From Xylona heveae TC161 (Eukaryota; Ascomycota; Xylonomycetes; Xylonales; Xylonaceae), in assembly GCF_001619985.1 (NCBI RefSeq), contig NW_017264207.1:67294-131293 (forward strand): a DNA stretch of 64,000 bases, read 5' to 3'. The notes beneath the pieces are model-generated. The model made no database searches. It saw only the letters and a program-made list of their open reading frames with translations, and was not told the DNA's origin. A program made the position numbers and the translations under genes. The first letter of the stretch is position 1; every line of letters starts with the position of its first letter. Positions 1-10,115 of this stretch are shown here, piece after piece.

Positions 1-34
1 GACCAAGGCTATGTAGTCTCTGATATCCTGCTAG

Positions 35-562
35 TGGGTCACTTCGCCCGTGACTGCCCTCAGAAACCCGAGAGAGGAAGCAGGGCTTGCCGAAATTGCG
101 GGTTAGTATTGCCCACCAGATCAGAGTGTTCGCAGCCGCTAATCGTCTCAGTGAGGAGGGTCATATGGCCAGGGACTGCGATAAGCCTAGAAATCCTGAT
201 ACCGTCCAGTGTCGTAATTGTGATCAGAGTGAGTTGCTGTTTTATAGCAAAACGGTATCCCAAAGCTAAGGAGATTCAGTGGGCCACTTCTCTAGAGATT
301 GCCCTGAACCCAAAGATTGGAGCAAGGTCCAGTGCAACAATTGCGGCGAGAGTGAGTGTCTATAAGAGGGCCGAGCGTTTTCAATTCTAACAGTGCTATA
401 GTGGGTCACACCATCAAACGTTGTCCTACAGCCCCTACTGAACCCGCGAACGATGAGATTGATGTCGGAGACTCTGGTCCTGCCCCCGCCGGATGGGAGA
501 GTCCGCCTGCTGCTCCTCAAGGTAACTGGGACCAGGGCGGTGCAAGTGCCGAAGCCTGGTAA
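35..562 (+). CDS. gis2: CCHC zinc-knuckle nucleic-acid-binding protein (Gis2/Byr3/CNBP type), 5' part outside the window
   Basis: The gene is cut by the left window edge; bases 1-34 are the end of an intron. Visible exons are 35-101, 152-228, 280-351 and 402-562. The spliced protein shows successive CCHC knuckles, with GHFARDCP, CRNCG, GHMARDC, CRNCD, GHFSRDCP, NNCGE and GHTIKRCP in order, then a tail rich in Pro, Gly and acidic residues ending in EAW before the TAA at 560-562. Serial knuckles of this kind define the CNBP/Gis2/Byr3 family, which binds single-stranded RNA or DNA and acts in the cytoplasm on mRNA translation and stress granules. The three visible introns are only 50-51 nt, with gctaat or tctaac branch-like sites. 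Family assignment is firm; the exact orthologue name is inferred, because only the C-terminal part is present. Confidence 0.9.
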
Positions 563-3365
563 ACCTGTGAAAACCGGCAGCTCCCACGCAATGAGTCCAT
601 CTATCACCCCCATCTTGAGGGAGATTCGAGCCATGTTCGAATTGATAGATTGGACTCATATCGTGCCAACACTCGATTAAATTTCTTCGAGTTGTTCATT
701 TTTCTGTTATTCTCGCGCAGTTGTTGTTAGAGAGTCTAGTCAGCTGGATGTCTTTCAGCATTTGATGAATTTCGGCCGTAGCTCCACCGCAAGTCATCGC
801 TAGCTCTAAACAATAAAGAAAAATTTCTTAATTGCGTTCTAATTGCTGCGTAGCAATCCTCAAGTATGCAGTCTGGGGAGATGAAGATAAGAAATTGGAA
901 TATCTTGAGAATGAGGTGCAGCCTAGCCGTACGGTATAACATGTACGCAGCTAGTGGCAGTAGCCGCCAGCGCCGCAGTTCACTCACTCCCTAAGGTAGT
1001 TACCCCTAAGCCACAACGCAATCCGGCGCTCACCTAGTGAGCCCCGATCAGACCAACGCTGCATTTCGGGCCGGCCCGAGATAGCAGTTATCGTAGAACT
1101 GTTCCTTTCGCAGTGGGCCTAGGCAGAGCCAAATACCCCTCCAAATCCTGCTAATGGAATACGTTTAATGAAATTTACGGCACACGTATCACATCGAGCT
1201 GTTCGGGCATTTGTGGGCAACGGATTCTTCGCACAACTGCTTCAATCGTTCAAAAATTTGCTGTGTCTCGCGAGATCCTTCAAAATCACTTGTCTCTCAA
1301 TGATCATACCAAATTGCATCATTCGAAAGCGGCGTGCTTGCGAAAGAAGTCGCATATCTCAAGTCTAATTCCTAAGTCACTGGTTTGGGCTTGTCTACAG
1401 CAATGACTCAAATATATTCACATCTTGACTGATTAAGCGATAGTTTCAGAGGCGTTGGAATTATATTTGGTCTATTTTTTTTCTTCTCTTGGTCAGATGC
1501 TATCTGTTCTTACTCTCCGCCTTGTCCATGACTCTCTCTGCTGTACTCTTCTCTAAATTTTTCAGTTTTCGGTGTCCGGATATTGAAGAAGCAAACGTGG
1601 TCACAGCGTTAGCCAGAAGACCAAGCAAGAAACACAAAAGCCACAAATCTGAAAAGTCCGAGCCAGGTCAAGTCCGTTCTCATTAGTGCGTTTTCCTGCT
1701 CTAGCCAGGTGTCAAATGAAGCCCGCAAAGTATTCCCAATCCCTCGGTGTATATAATCCCCCTTGCCCCACAGCTTCCACCATCAAGTCGTTATTTTTCA
1801 TCACTGAGCGCACTCAGTCGTAACAAGGTTTTGTCATCTCATCATTTGAACCAAAGCTTCTGCGGCAGCTTCTGGATTTTTCGACCAAAGTCTTAGCCAT
1901 CCAAGAGTCGCGCAAAGTGATTTGGGCCCCCCAGGCCCTCATGGGACCCTTGTAACCCTCTGCACCCGGGAAGGCAGACTTTCTGGCTCGGAAAGAGACA
2001 AAACAGAACTTGGGTGGGAATAAGAGTGCATTTTACTTGCCTTGACTAGTTCGAGCTTGTGATTTTTGATCTCTTTTCCCAGTGTGTTCTCGTTTGATCA
2101 AGTGATGAGAGAAAAAACGGTGCAAAAAGGTTCCCATTGAAAGGGGATACGGACAATGATGAGTGCGGCCTTGGCTTCAAAAGGCAGAACAGCTTGTGCA
2201 CATCTTGGTTCTACATGAAACGAGACCGCTGCTCCGCTACTGTTAAAGCTCTGAGTCCACATTTGAAAGCAGGGAATTCAGGCAGGTCATCTAGGTGAGT
2301 TTTCCACCTTTCACGACTGTGGATTACTAGATAAAATGTACAAGGAGCGGGATCAGGGAAGTGATTGGGCTGAAAATACCTTTTTTCTGGTTTTCTTGAT
2401 TTTTATGGCTCTATGAAACCAGCTCGTTGAAGCTTCGATTGGGCAGATATGGGAAGCGACACTGGCAAAGAATATGGGAACAAGAATTAAAACCTATACT
2501 GGAAGGCGGAGAAAAACAAAGGAGCACCATGCTACATTTAGACATTCTGTTTACAACGAATTATAGATGAATCTTGGAGAATGCATTGGCGTCTTCTTTT
2601 TATCTCAAGGATTAGCCAAGATCTATACATTTAAGTACATAAGATAGCTAATAAACAAATATAGACATGTGTTAATTGAATCATTACCGCCAAGGAGATA
2701 TTAGTCATATTTAATAAAAGGCAAGCCACACAATGAGTGCTCCGTGAATATTGTCCTGATGGCATGTCAAGGGAAGCGAGGATAGCCATCTTATCGACGG
2801 ATAGATATCTGGCATCTGGTCCAGGCACCAAAGGCAACACTTGCACACACCGAGAATGACCGAACTCAACCGAAACTGAGCGAGACAAAGCGAGAGCGAA
2901 CGAACCAAGATAAAGTAACCCTCTCCGAGTCATGACAAACTTTGTACTTGGGCATGGGAGGAAAACGACTCTTGGAGGACTCTCATCGCTCAATCAAATC
3001 CCCGACCGATAATCGGACCCTCACAAACAACCCCACCGGCCCGGGGTCCCCCCCTTGTCAAGGATTGATAGGGAAGAGCACGCGATAAAAGCTCTGATCA
3101 TGGATTATCAAGCCTCGAACCTCTTCACCATGTTGAAATGAGGTAATTGATCAAATTAAAACGAGATCTTAGCAGGCTCAAGGTAGCAGGGTTTCATGGG
3201 TCAGATGCCTAACATATATAAAACAAGCCGTCTATCAAACCTCCTGGATTGGTTGCAGAGAACAGGATAGCTAAATTGCAATTGCTAGACTTCCACGTCA
3301 TCTGTGCGAACAACTTTAGAAAAAAAGTTTTCTTTAGCAATTGAAGTCCATCTTCTCAAACCGCA
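563..3365. other. Intergenic stretch with no supported coding gene
   Basis: About 2.8 kb between the zinc-knuckle gene and the racemase-family gene. Reading frames here are short and have no recognisable domain. A TATA-like TATATAA sits at 1750-1756, followed by C/T-rich sequence resembling a fungal 5' leader and by a good splice-donor-like GTGAGT at about 2294, so a noncoding or very short transcript is possible. The right end is the promoter of the next gene. Confidence 0.5.
3215..3223 (+). promoter_or_regulatory. TATA box of the proline-racemase-family gene
   Basis: TATATAAAA lies about 143 bp upstream of the ATG at 3366, on the same strand and in AT-richer surroundings. Position and sequence fit a fungal TATA element. 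This is inferred from sequence alone. Confidence 0.5.
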
Positions 3366-4400
3366 ATGCCCTTTTCACGATCCATCTCCGTCGTTGGCTG
3401 CCATGCCGAGGGCGAAGTGGGCGATGTCATTACCGGAGGAGTTTTGGATGTCCCCGGGAAGACCATGTTCGACAAGATGATTCACTTTTGGACCCAAAAG
3501 GACAGTCTACGAAATCTGCTCTTGAACGAACCCCGCGGAAGATCGTCCATGTGCACCAATCTGGTGCTGCCTCCATGTGACCCGCGCGCTGATGCGGGTT
3601 TCCTGATTCTCGAAAGCGAGGAATACGCGCCCATGTCTGGATCCAACACCATCTGCACGACCACGGTGCTGCTGGAAACCGGAATGATTCCCATGAAAGA
3701 GCCCATTACGCAACTATCGCTCGATACGGCCGCGGGGCTGGTGACGGTGACAGCCGAGTGCGAGGCGGGCAAGTGCAAAAACGTATCCTTTGACAACGTG
3801 CCCGCCTTTGTATTCGAGCTGGACTACAAGGTGGACGTGCCTGGCATTGGCACCGTGTCTGTCGATATCGCCTGGGGCGGCATGATGTTCGCCGTGGTTG
3901 ACGCCGGGTCTGTTGGCCTGACGATTGAGAATCGCTTTGGGCCCAAGCTCGTGGAATACGGCGAAAAGATTAAAAGGGCCATCCAAAAGGTCTACACTCC
4001 TGTTCATCCGGAGAACCCGCGACTCGGCCCCGTCAGTATTCTCTGCTTTACCCATCCGCTGGAGGAAGGACCCAGAGGCAAGACGGCCAAGACCACGACC
4101 GTTGTCTCGCCCGGCCGATTCGATCGCAGCCCCTGTGGCACGGCGACTTGTGCTCGTCTGGCCGTCTTGCATGCCAGAGGGGAATTGAAGCCTCACGAGA
4201 CGTTTATCCACAAGAGTATCACCGGCACAGAATTCATCACGCATATCCGCGGCACTACCAAAGTCGGCAAGTACGATGCCGTTTTGCCCACCGTCAAGGG
4301 CCGCGCCTGGATCACCAGCTACAAGACGGTAGTCTTGGATTCGTCTGATCCGTTCCCCGAGGGTTTCCGCGTGGGTGATCAATGGCATGTGTCTGAATGA
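3366..4400 (+). CDS. Proline racemase superfamily enzyme (hydroxyproline epimerase/dehydratase type) with a Ser/Cys catalytic pair
   Basis: Intronless 344-aa protein, close to the usual 330-350 aa of the family. The N-terminus carries GCHAEGE, the typical first strand. The second catalytic motif is complete: DRSPCGTATCAR with Asp253 and Cys257. At the first catalytic site, where racemases have MCGHGTIG, this protein reads MSGSNTICT, so the first catalytic Cys is Ser91 and the following His is Ser93. In this family Cys/Cys pairs mark proline racemase and 4-hydroxyproline 2-epimerase, Cys/Thr marks trans-3-hydroxyproline dehydratase, and Ser/Cys variants with epimerase activity are known. A role in hydroxyproline or related imino-acid catabolism in the cytosol is likely; the exact substrate cannot be read from sequence. 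The ATG at 3366 is chosen because the conserved first strand follows directly. Confidence 0.9.
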   Translation: MPFSRSISVVGCHAEGEVGDVITGGVLDVPGKTMFDKMIHFWTQKDSLRNLLLNEPRGRSSMCTNLVLPPCDPRADAGFLILESEEYAPMSGSNTICTTTVLLETGMIPMKEPITQLSLDTAAGLVTVTAECEAGKCKNVSFDNVPAFVFELDYKVDVPGIGTVSVDIAWGGMMFAVVDAGSVGLTIENRFGPKLVEYGEKIKRAIQKVYTPVHPENPRLGPVSILCFTHPLEEGPRGKTAKTTTVVSPGRFDRSPCGTATCARLAVLHARGELKPHETFIHKSITGTEFITHIRGTTKVGKYDAVLPTVKGRAWITSYKTVVLDSSDPFPEGFRVGDQWHVSE

Positions 4401-4852
4401 AGTGGGACATGTGTTTCCAAACTAGCCCAATCTTCGACCTTTAGGTCAAATTGATCTATTTCGTATTAGAGTTCTATAGCGCAGCAGAGACGCCGTGCGC
4501 TCGATTGCTCGTTTTGTGAGGGCATCTAGACGTCCACACAATTCGAAATGTGCCATGACTATACGCCAACAGAGCCGGACTCTGGGGCGCAATGACTGCC
4601 AGGTTCAGAACACATATAATATAGATCGTCACGATTGAGGAATTTATTTTTAGAAACCTTTTCAACCCCTTTTCACTTATATTGGCATTAGACGGGCATA
4701 CAATTTGTGTGTATTTAGATTTACCATTTCAGGCGGACATGAACTGGATACTAGCTACTGAATCAAAGAATCTTACTGAGAACTGAATTCGAATCAACCC
4801 AATGTAACGCCGAAACACTACTAAACAAACACCTCTAACCAGATATCTCACC
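4401..4852. other. Short convergent intergenic region
   Basis: About 450 bp between the 3' ends of the racemase-family gene and the kinase gene. It is AT-rich and holds no supported gene; it probably contains both 3' untranslated regions. Confidence 0.5.
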
Positions 4853-7800
4853 CTACGATTGTCCTCCAAACAAGGCATGATACATTCCACCACCACTACT
4901 GCTGCTACTCCTCCCTCCCATATCGGCCGACACGAACGGCTGATCGTCATCCTCGACTTCGATTCTTCCGTGACTTGTTCTTTGACCATTGGAGAAACGG
5001 CTCCTTGAGTCGAACCATATATCGCTACTACTCATTCTCTTCTTCTCTTCGTCCTTTGTCTCTTGCTGCTGCTGCTGCTTTGACCATTTACCTTTCTTAT
5101 ACTTCCGTTCTTTTCGCTTTTGTCGTTTCTTGTCATTCTTTCTGTGGAATTCCATGGAGATTCCTTTTTCGACTTCTATCGCACCGTCGTCCTGGCCGTC
5201 ATCGTCATCATCGTCGTCCTCTTCTTCTCCGTTGTCGTCGTCGTCGTCGTCATCGTCATCACCCTGCGTCTCCTCCGCTTCATTATCCTCTTGGTCATCA
5301 TCCTCCTCTTCCTCGCCCTCTTCGTCATCATCATCATCTTCAGCCTCTTCATCATCGTCGTCGTGGTGTTCATCTCTTCTTCTTTGTAGCTCGTCCAGGT
5401 CTTTTGTTATACTGAACAACGGGCGCTTCTTTTTTGGCAGGGATTTCATCTGTTTTGCAGAATCAAAATAACAATAAGTATCAGAGCGCCATCAAATTTG
5501 AGACCGGCGAGACCGGCTTACTTGGATGGGATTACCCTCTTCTTCTTCTTCTTCTTCTTCTTCTTCTTCTTCTTCGTCATCATCTTCCTCTTCTCCTTCC
5601 TCTTCTTTCTCTACTTCTTCTTCCTCCTCCTCCTGCACAGCCTGCATGCGTTGATTTCTCGTCCGCCTTCTAGTGTCCTGGAGAGAAGGGGCTTGCTGCT
5701 GTGTGGCCGTTGCCGTCGTCGTCACCTGTCGACCGGGTTTGAACGATGCAGCAGCGGCGTTGAGCGCTCGTGGAGTTCTCCCTGCACCTGCTCCCGCTCC
5801 TACACCCGTGCGTGGAACAACAGAAGGAGCAGGAGAGACACGCGGGCGAGCAGGAGAAGCCGCAGCCGCAGCAGCAGCAGCATTATATGCTCCGCCTGCG
5901 TTACCAGCTACGCTGGCATTGAACGTATACCCATAATACCCACCACCTCCCGAAGGAGCAGGGGCCGCGTTCGCGTTAGGTCCCGAAGGGTTCATACGTG
6001 CTGCCTTGAGACGCGCTTCATGCAACGGGGTCAGGTTAACCATTTGATACATTTGTCTGAACCCCGGGTCGCCCTGGAAGTTATATTTGTCTGGGGGATC
6101 AATGAGGATTTGGTCCGCGTATATCCCGTACAAGTTTTGACCGCCGGAAGTAATCTGGTTCGCTTCGGCCAAGCTCACAAATTGACCTGGGGGCGGTGAT
6201 TGTGCTGTGGTGGAGAGGCTGCTCTGACGGGACGCCACGCGCTGGGCTTGCATGGCTCGGAGATGGTTATTGTTCATTTGAGCATATGCTTGTGTGGCGA
6301 AGGTGGAAGTGTAGTTGTACAGGCTCCATGCGGGAATACGCTGTCGACCATCAGGGCGCATGCAATCATTGATAAGGTCGAGAAGAGGCCTTGAGATGAC
6401 AAACTCGGCTCGCGCCTGTGGGTCGTGACTGTAGAATCGTTGCTGATATTCGTCTGGGTACAACTTGGCGGCGACAAGGACAAGGTCCGACATGGTTCGT
6501 CCTACGGCCCAGGTATCTGTGTATGGCCCATGAATTGGGTTGGGCTTGCGCGGGTCACCGATTGGGATGGTTTTGTCAAGTTCCTGTATCATGTAAGTGT
6601 CGTGGCAGGAGAAGACTTGAACCAAGAGTTGAAGAGAAACTTACAGGAGCAATGTAAGCTGAGTGTATGGCTCCGTGTTAGTGGCTTCAAATTATCTAGG
6701 TTGGATTAAAGTGGGAGAGAGGACATACACGGTGTGCCATGTCTAAAGGCGGACTTGAATCTCCGGACTTTTTCATTCGGGATAGTATACGCATGACCTG
6801 TACCAGCACCATGAAGCATAAGCCATAGATCCAGACAGAGGAGGATATGCTAATAGTGTTGGGAAACTAAGAAGGTTCGCGGACATACCAAAATCACCTA
6901 GCTTGACAGTCGGATATAACGTGCCGCTTTGAGCATCAGGCTTAAAGAGCAATATATTCTCCGGTTTGATATCTCCGTGAATGATCGCCTCCCAGCTGGG
7001 ATCACGACTTCCATCTGCTCGGCCATGAGCGAGGTAACATAGCGCAGTCTATCAAGGCATCGAGTTTAGCCATATATTTCAGCTTGCATATTTCCCTGGA
7101 GAGATAACCCGGGGGGATAATATCCGCACGACTAACCGCTAGACTGTTAAACACATGCCACATAAACGCCTCTGGGATCATCAACCTTAAATATAAATTA
7201 GAAACTATGGCAATCTGGACAGAGAAAATGGGGCAGTACAATGTAACCTACCGATGAATAGTGTAATACTTGATCAAATCCCACAGAGTCCCATAGTCGG
7301 CATATTCATATGCGCAGCGCATTTTCGTGTTTCCCACAGTGGCCCATTCGAGAACTTTGACAGCATTCTTGCAGCCCGCATCGTTGAGGCGCTTTGTCAA
7401 GTGTCCTTCGGAATTGTAATCTTTAAAGAAGGGGTCTAGCATCGAGTCTTTGGTCACGATCTGGAGGGGCTAAAATGGTGCACAACATTTATTAGCGTTA
7501 AGAGTGAAGAACTAGATAACGAAAAATAAGACTCACTGGCTTTTCATCTCTCATCAATTCCCATAACATTACTTTGCCCTGCGCACCTTCTCCGAGAGTC
7601 TTGACTGGCCGCCAACCAATTCCCCAATTTCCCGTGAACTTGGACTCCGCGTTCGATGCCAGGATCTCGTATAGGAGCGACGGAGTGCCGCCCATACCCG
7701 GAATCGATCTCGAATCACGCCGGGTCAGTTCATTGGCGTAGTAATTATACAAATCTGGATCGGGAAACAATTTGCTATCTCTGCGCGTGACGAGTGCCTG

Positions 7801-8436
7801 CTTGAATATTTCAGGGAGGGGAGTAGCTGGAGCGGCACCGGGTAGAGATCCACCTGATCCAAAAGGGTTTGGTACAGATGCAGAGAATGGGCCTCCAGAA
7901 GGGGCCGGTGGTGGGTATCCAGTTCCCGCGGGCCCTAGAGAAGGAGCAGCGCCCCTAGGAGAGAGGAGCTGTTCGAGCTGGGTTGACATCGTATCCACGA
8001 CGGGTGGATCAAATTTGGGGTCTCTGGCAGTCTTGATGGCACGCTGAGGGGTGTTAGCACCGACTGGCAATGCATTTGAGGCAGAGACAGATGCAGCAGC
8101 AGAGAGCTGTTGCTCCAGGGAAGTCCATGACTGCAAATATCAACCCAAACCATCCTAGTAAAAAGCCAGACAAGCAAAAGCCAAGAGAGCTTGGGGCTGT
8201 GGGTTGCGGTAACATACTCTCGTTTTCTTAGACCCTTTACTGCTCTTACTCGACCCTTTGCTTACTTTACTCTCATTGACAAAGCGTCCTTGCTGACGGG
8301 CCGTTGCTCGAGTGGTTCGGCCGCTCTGTTTCTGCGCAGCTGTGGTCGAGCGCGTTTCTCGGGTTTGGCGTTTTGAGGACGTATTCCGCTTGGCAGCGGC
8401 AGACCTAAGGGTGCGTTTTATATCTTCTTCCTCCAT
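4853..8436 (-). CDS. Serine/threonine protein kinase with basic N-terminus and very acidic C-terminal tail
   Basis: Nine exons on the minus strand: 8436-8218, 8130-7537, 7469-7252, 7185-7137, 7048-6889, 6797-6729, 6658-6645, 6583-5522 and 5449-4853, giving about 993 aa. The first 70 residues are Lys/Arg/Ser/Thr-rich, followed by a Pro/Gly-rich linker. The kinase domain spans about residues 245-520: glycine loop GEGAQGKV (about 253-260), catalytic loop HGDIKPEN with Asp386, DFG at 412-414, then SYIAPE and DTWAVGRTM. HRD is changed to HGD, but the catalytic Asp, the Lys of DIKPEN and DFG are kept, so activity is plausible. The tail holds long Glu and Asp runs (5540-5600 and 5176-5373) and Lys-rich stretches, suggesting a nuclear or chromatin protein. 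I do not recognise a named orthologue. Exon 7 is only 14 nt. Confidence 0.8.
5538..5575. repeat. (CTT)n/(GAA)n microsatellite inside the kinase CDS
   Basis: An uninterrupted CTT run on the + strand encodes a pure Glu run in exon 8 of the minus-strand kinase. Such codon repeats are prone to length change between strains; all length variants in steps of three would stay in frame. Confidence 0.9.
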
Positions 8437-9451
8437 TTCTGGCGATTTTTCTTTGAATCTTTTACGAAGTATGGGTTACTTGGATGATAATCTTTCCAAA
8501 TGAGACGGTATCCAGGATTATATCGCCACAGAGGAGCAAATAATTTTGTGGTTAAACTTTGGGGGAAAAAAGGCCAAATAATCCTTTCCTTGGGCAATCC
8601 AACACGTCGTCGATGCGCAAAACAGAGTCCGGCACCAGAGAAAGAGGGAACGAAGAATCATGGTTGGACCGTGATACCGTGGCATATTTGAAGGGCGGAC
8701 TCGAGATAAAGAAATTGCGAAATATTTAAATGGGACGAAAATCCATCGTTTTCGCAAGCGGTAGCACAATAAAAAAAATGTCCCAAATCGAAAAGAGAGC
8801 TAGGGATAATTCATCAGCAATTCTTGATGAGGGCATCGAGCGAATTCAAGGTTCGTCAAAGAATGTCGTGTCGGAGTTCTGATTTTTAGTGGTTAGATGG
8901 AACAAAGGACGTCAACCTTAGCTCGAAATGAGTATAACACCACGCATGAATATCGTCAAGCGTCAAAGAGATCGCTTCGAGCTCACTCGTCTTTGATCGC
9001 TCATAGTCAGCAAATACTGGCCGTCAAAGAAAATACAGAAAGCAATAGTCATTTGAAGCCTTGTCATCCAAAGGTACATTAAGTCAAAAATCCAATGGAG
9101 AGAAGAATATGTAATCATTATCGTAAAAGTATTAATATCGTACAAAGCATAAGAAATTAGGGTTCCAATACCGCCAAGACGCCGGTCATTACTTGGTTAA
9201 AAAAAAACTGAATCAAGTTCAGGGAATCATTATGAAACTCTCCTGCGACTGGAAAAGCCGAGGAAGAAGTAGAAGGGGAAAAAAAAAAGGGATATAAAAT
9301 GTGACTTGCGTAAGCGCATGTACGAGACTCGCGAAGAAACCACGTAAGAGCAGTTGTGGATTGAAAATGTTGCCCGAGTCGGATTATGGTGGGTATGTCC
9401 TTGATTGTCAATTTTTCGTCTCCCGGAGGACGTAGCGTTTCGAGTTGGCCT
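8437..9451. other. Intergenic region between kinase start and nce102 stop
   Basis: About 1 kb holding the kinase promoter on the left and the nce102 3' untranslated region on the right. I see no further gene; it contains only short frames and an A-run near 9278-9287. Confidence 0.5.
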
Positions 9452-10115
9452 TTAGACCTGGGACATGGCGGGGCCGCCACGGCGAACGCCACCACTCCGC
9501 AGGTTGGTGGGACCAGACGAGCTCATTCCGGAGATGACCAAGGAGATGAGGTAGGCGGCGAAGGCGAACCACATAAAGGCAGTCACGGCTTGAGCCTCAT
9601 GGCATCGCTTCTTCAGGTGGAACTGAGAGCTGTTGATGACAGAGTTGCTCACCAAGTAACCCTGATGGACGAGATTAGAATGAGTCGAGTAGCACTTTTG
9701 AAGATGCAAACACTTACGTAGTTGCCACAGCTGTGAACACGTAGCTTGGACGCCAGAGCAACACCCGCACAGAAGAAGAAAATGGTGTTGAGCAAGTCCA
9801 CCACCAGCAAAATGATAGGGTGGAAAGAAAGGCCCTCCTTGAACGAAGCCGGGATCGTATAGAAGAGGGTGAACAAGGAGAAGGCGGCAACAAACATCGC
9901 GTAGTTGACCACCGCCGTGTTATTGTGGTTCGCCGTGGCAATCATGTTACCGACCAGGCCCATAATGATGACGGTCCAGATAAACTAAGAACCCATTGTC
10001 AGCAAGAGATGCTCATCGAAGCTTTGCAGCGCCAAATGAAGACGTCAAGGAATTTTCACCGGCGACGTACCTGGAACGACCTGGCGGTGAGGTTCACAAG
10101 CTTGGAGACAGCCAT
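9452..10115 (-). CDS. nce102: Nce102-like MARVEL-domain membrane protein
   Basis: Three exons, 10115-10071, 9984-9718 and 9661-9452, give 173 aa, the same length as yeast Nce102. The protein opens with MAVSKLVNLTARSFQ and has four hydrophobic segments: around the start of exon 2 (FIWTVIIMGLVG), NYAMFVAAFSLFTLFY, HPIILLVVDLLNTIFFF and TAFMWFAFAAYLISLVIS. This is the MARVEL arrangement. The C-terminus is a short cytosolic tail rich in Ser/Gly with two Arg clusters. Family members are plasma-membrane proteins of eisosome/MCC domains that act in sphingolipid sensing, actin organisation and non-classical export. Both introns are short with clean donor and acceptor sites and keep the frame. The promoter region to the right is C/T-rich. 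Confidence 0.92.

Noticed and set aside
1817-1828. GTCGTAACAAGG, identical to the conserved 3' end of small-subunit rRNA
   Set aside because: Only 12 bases match; flanking sequence has no rRNA similarity, so it is chance.
3714-4388. Long open frame antisense to the racemase-family gene
   Set aside because: A shadow of the real gene's codon bias; no domain and no start context.
4975-5471. Ser/Leu/His-rich frames on the + strand
   Set aside because: Products of the triplet repeats that encode the Asp/Glu tail of the minus-strand kinase.
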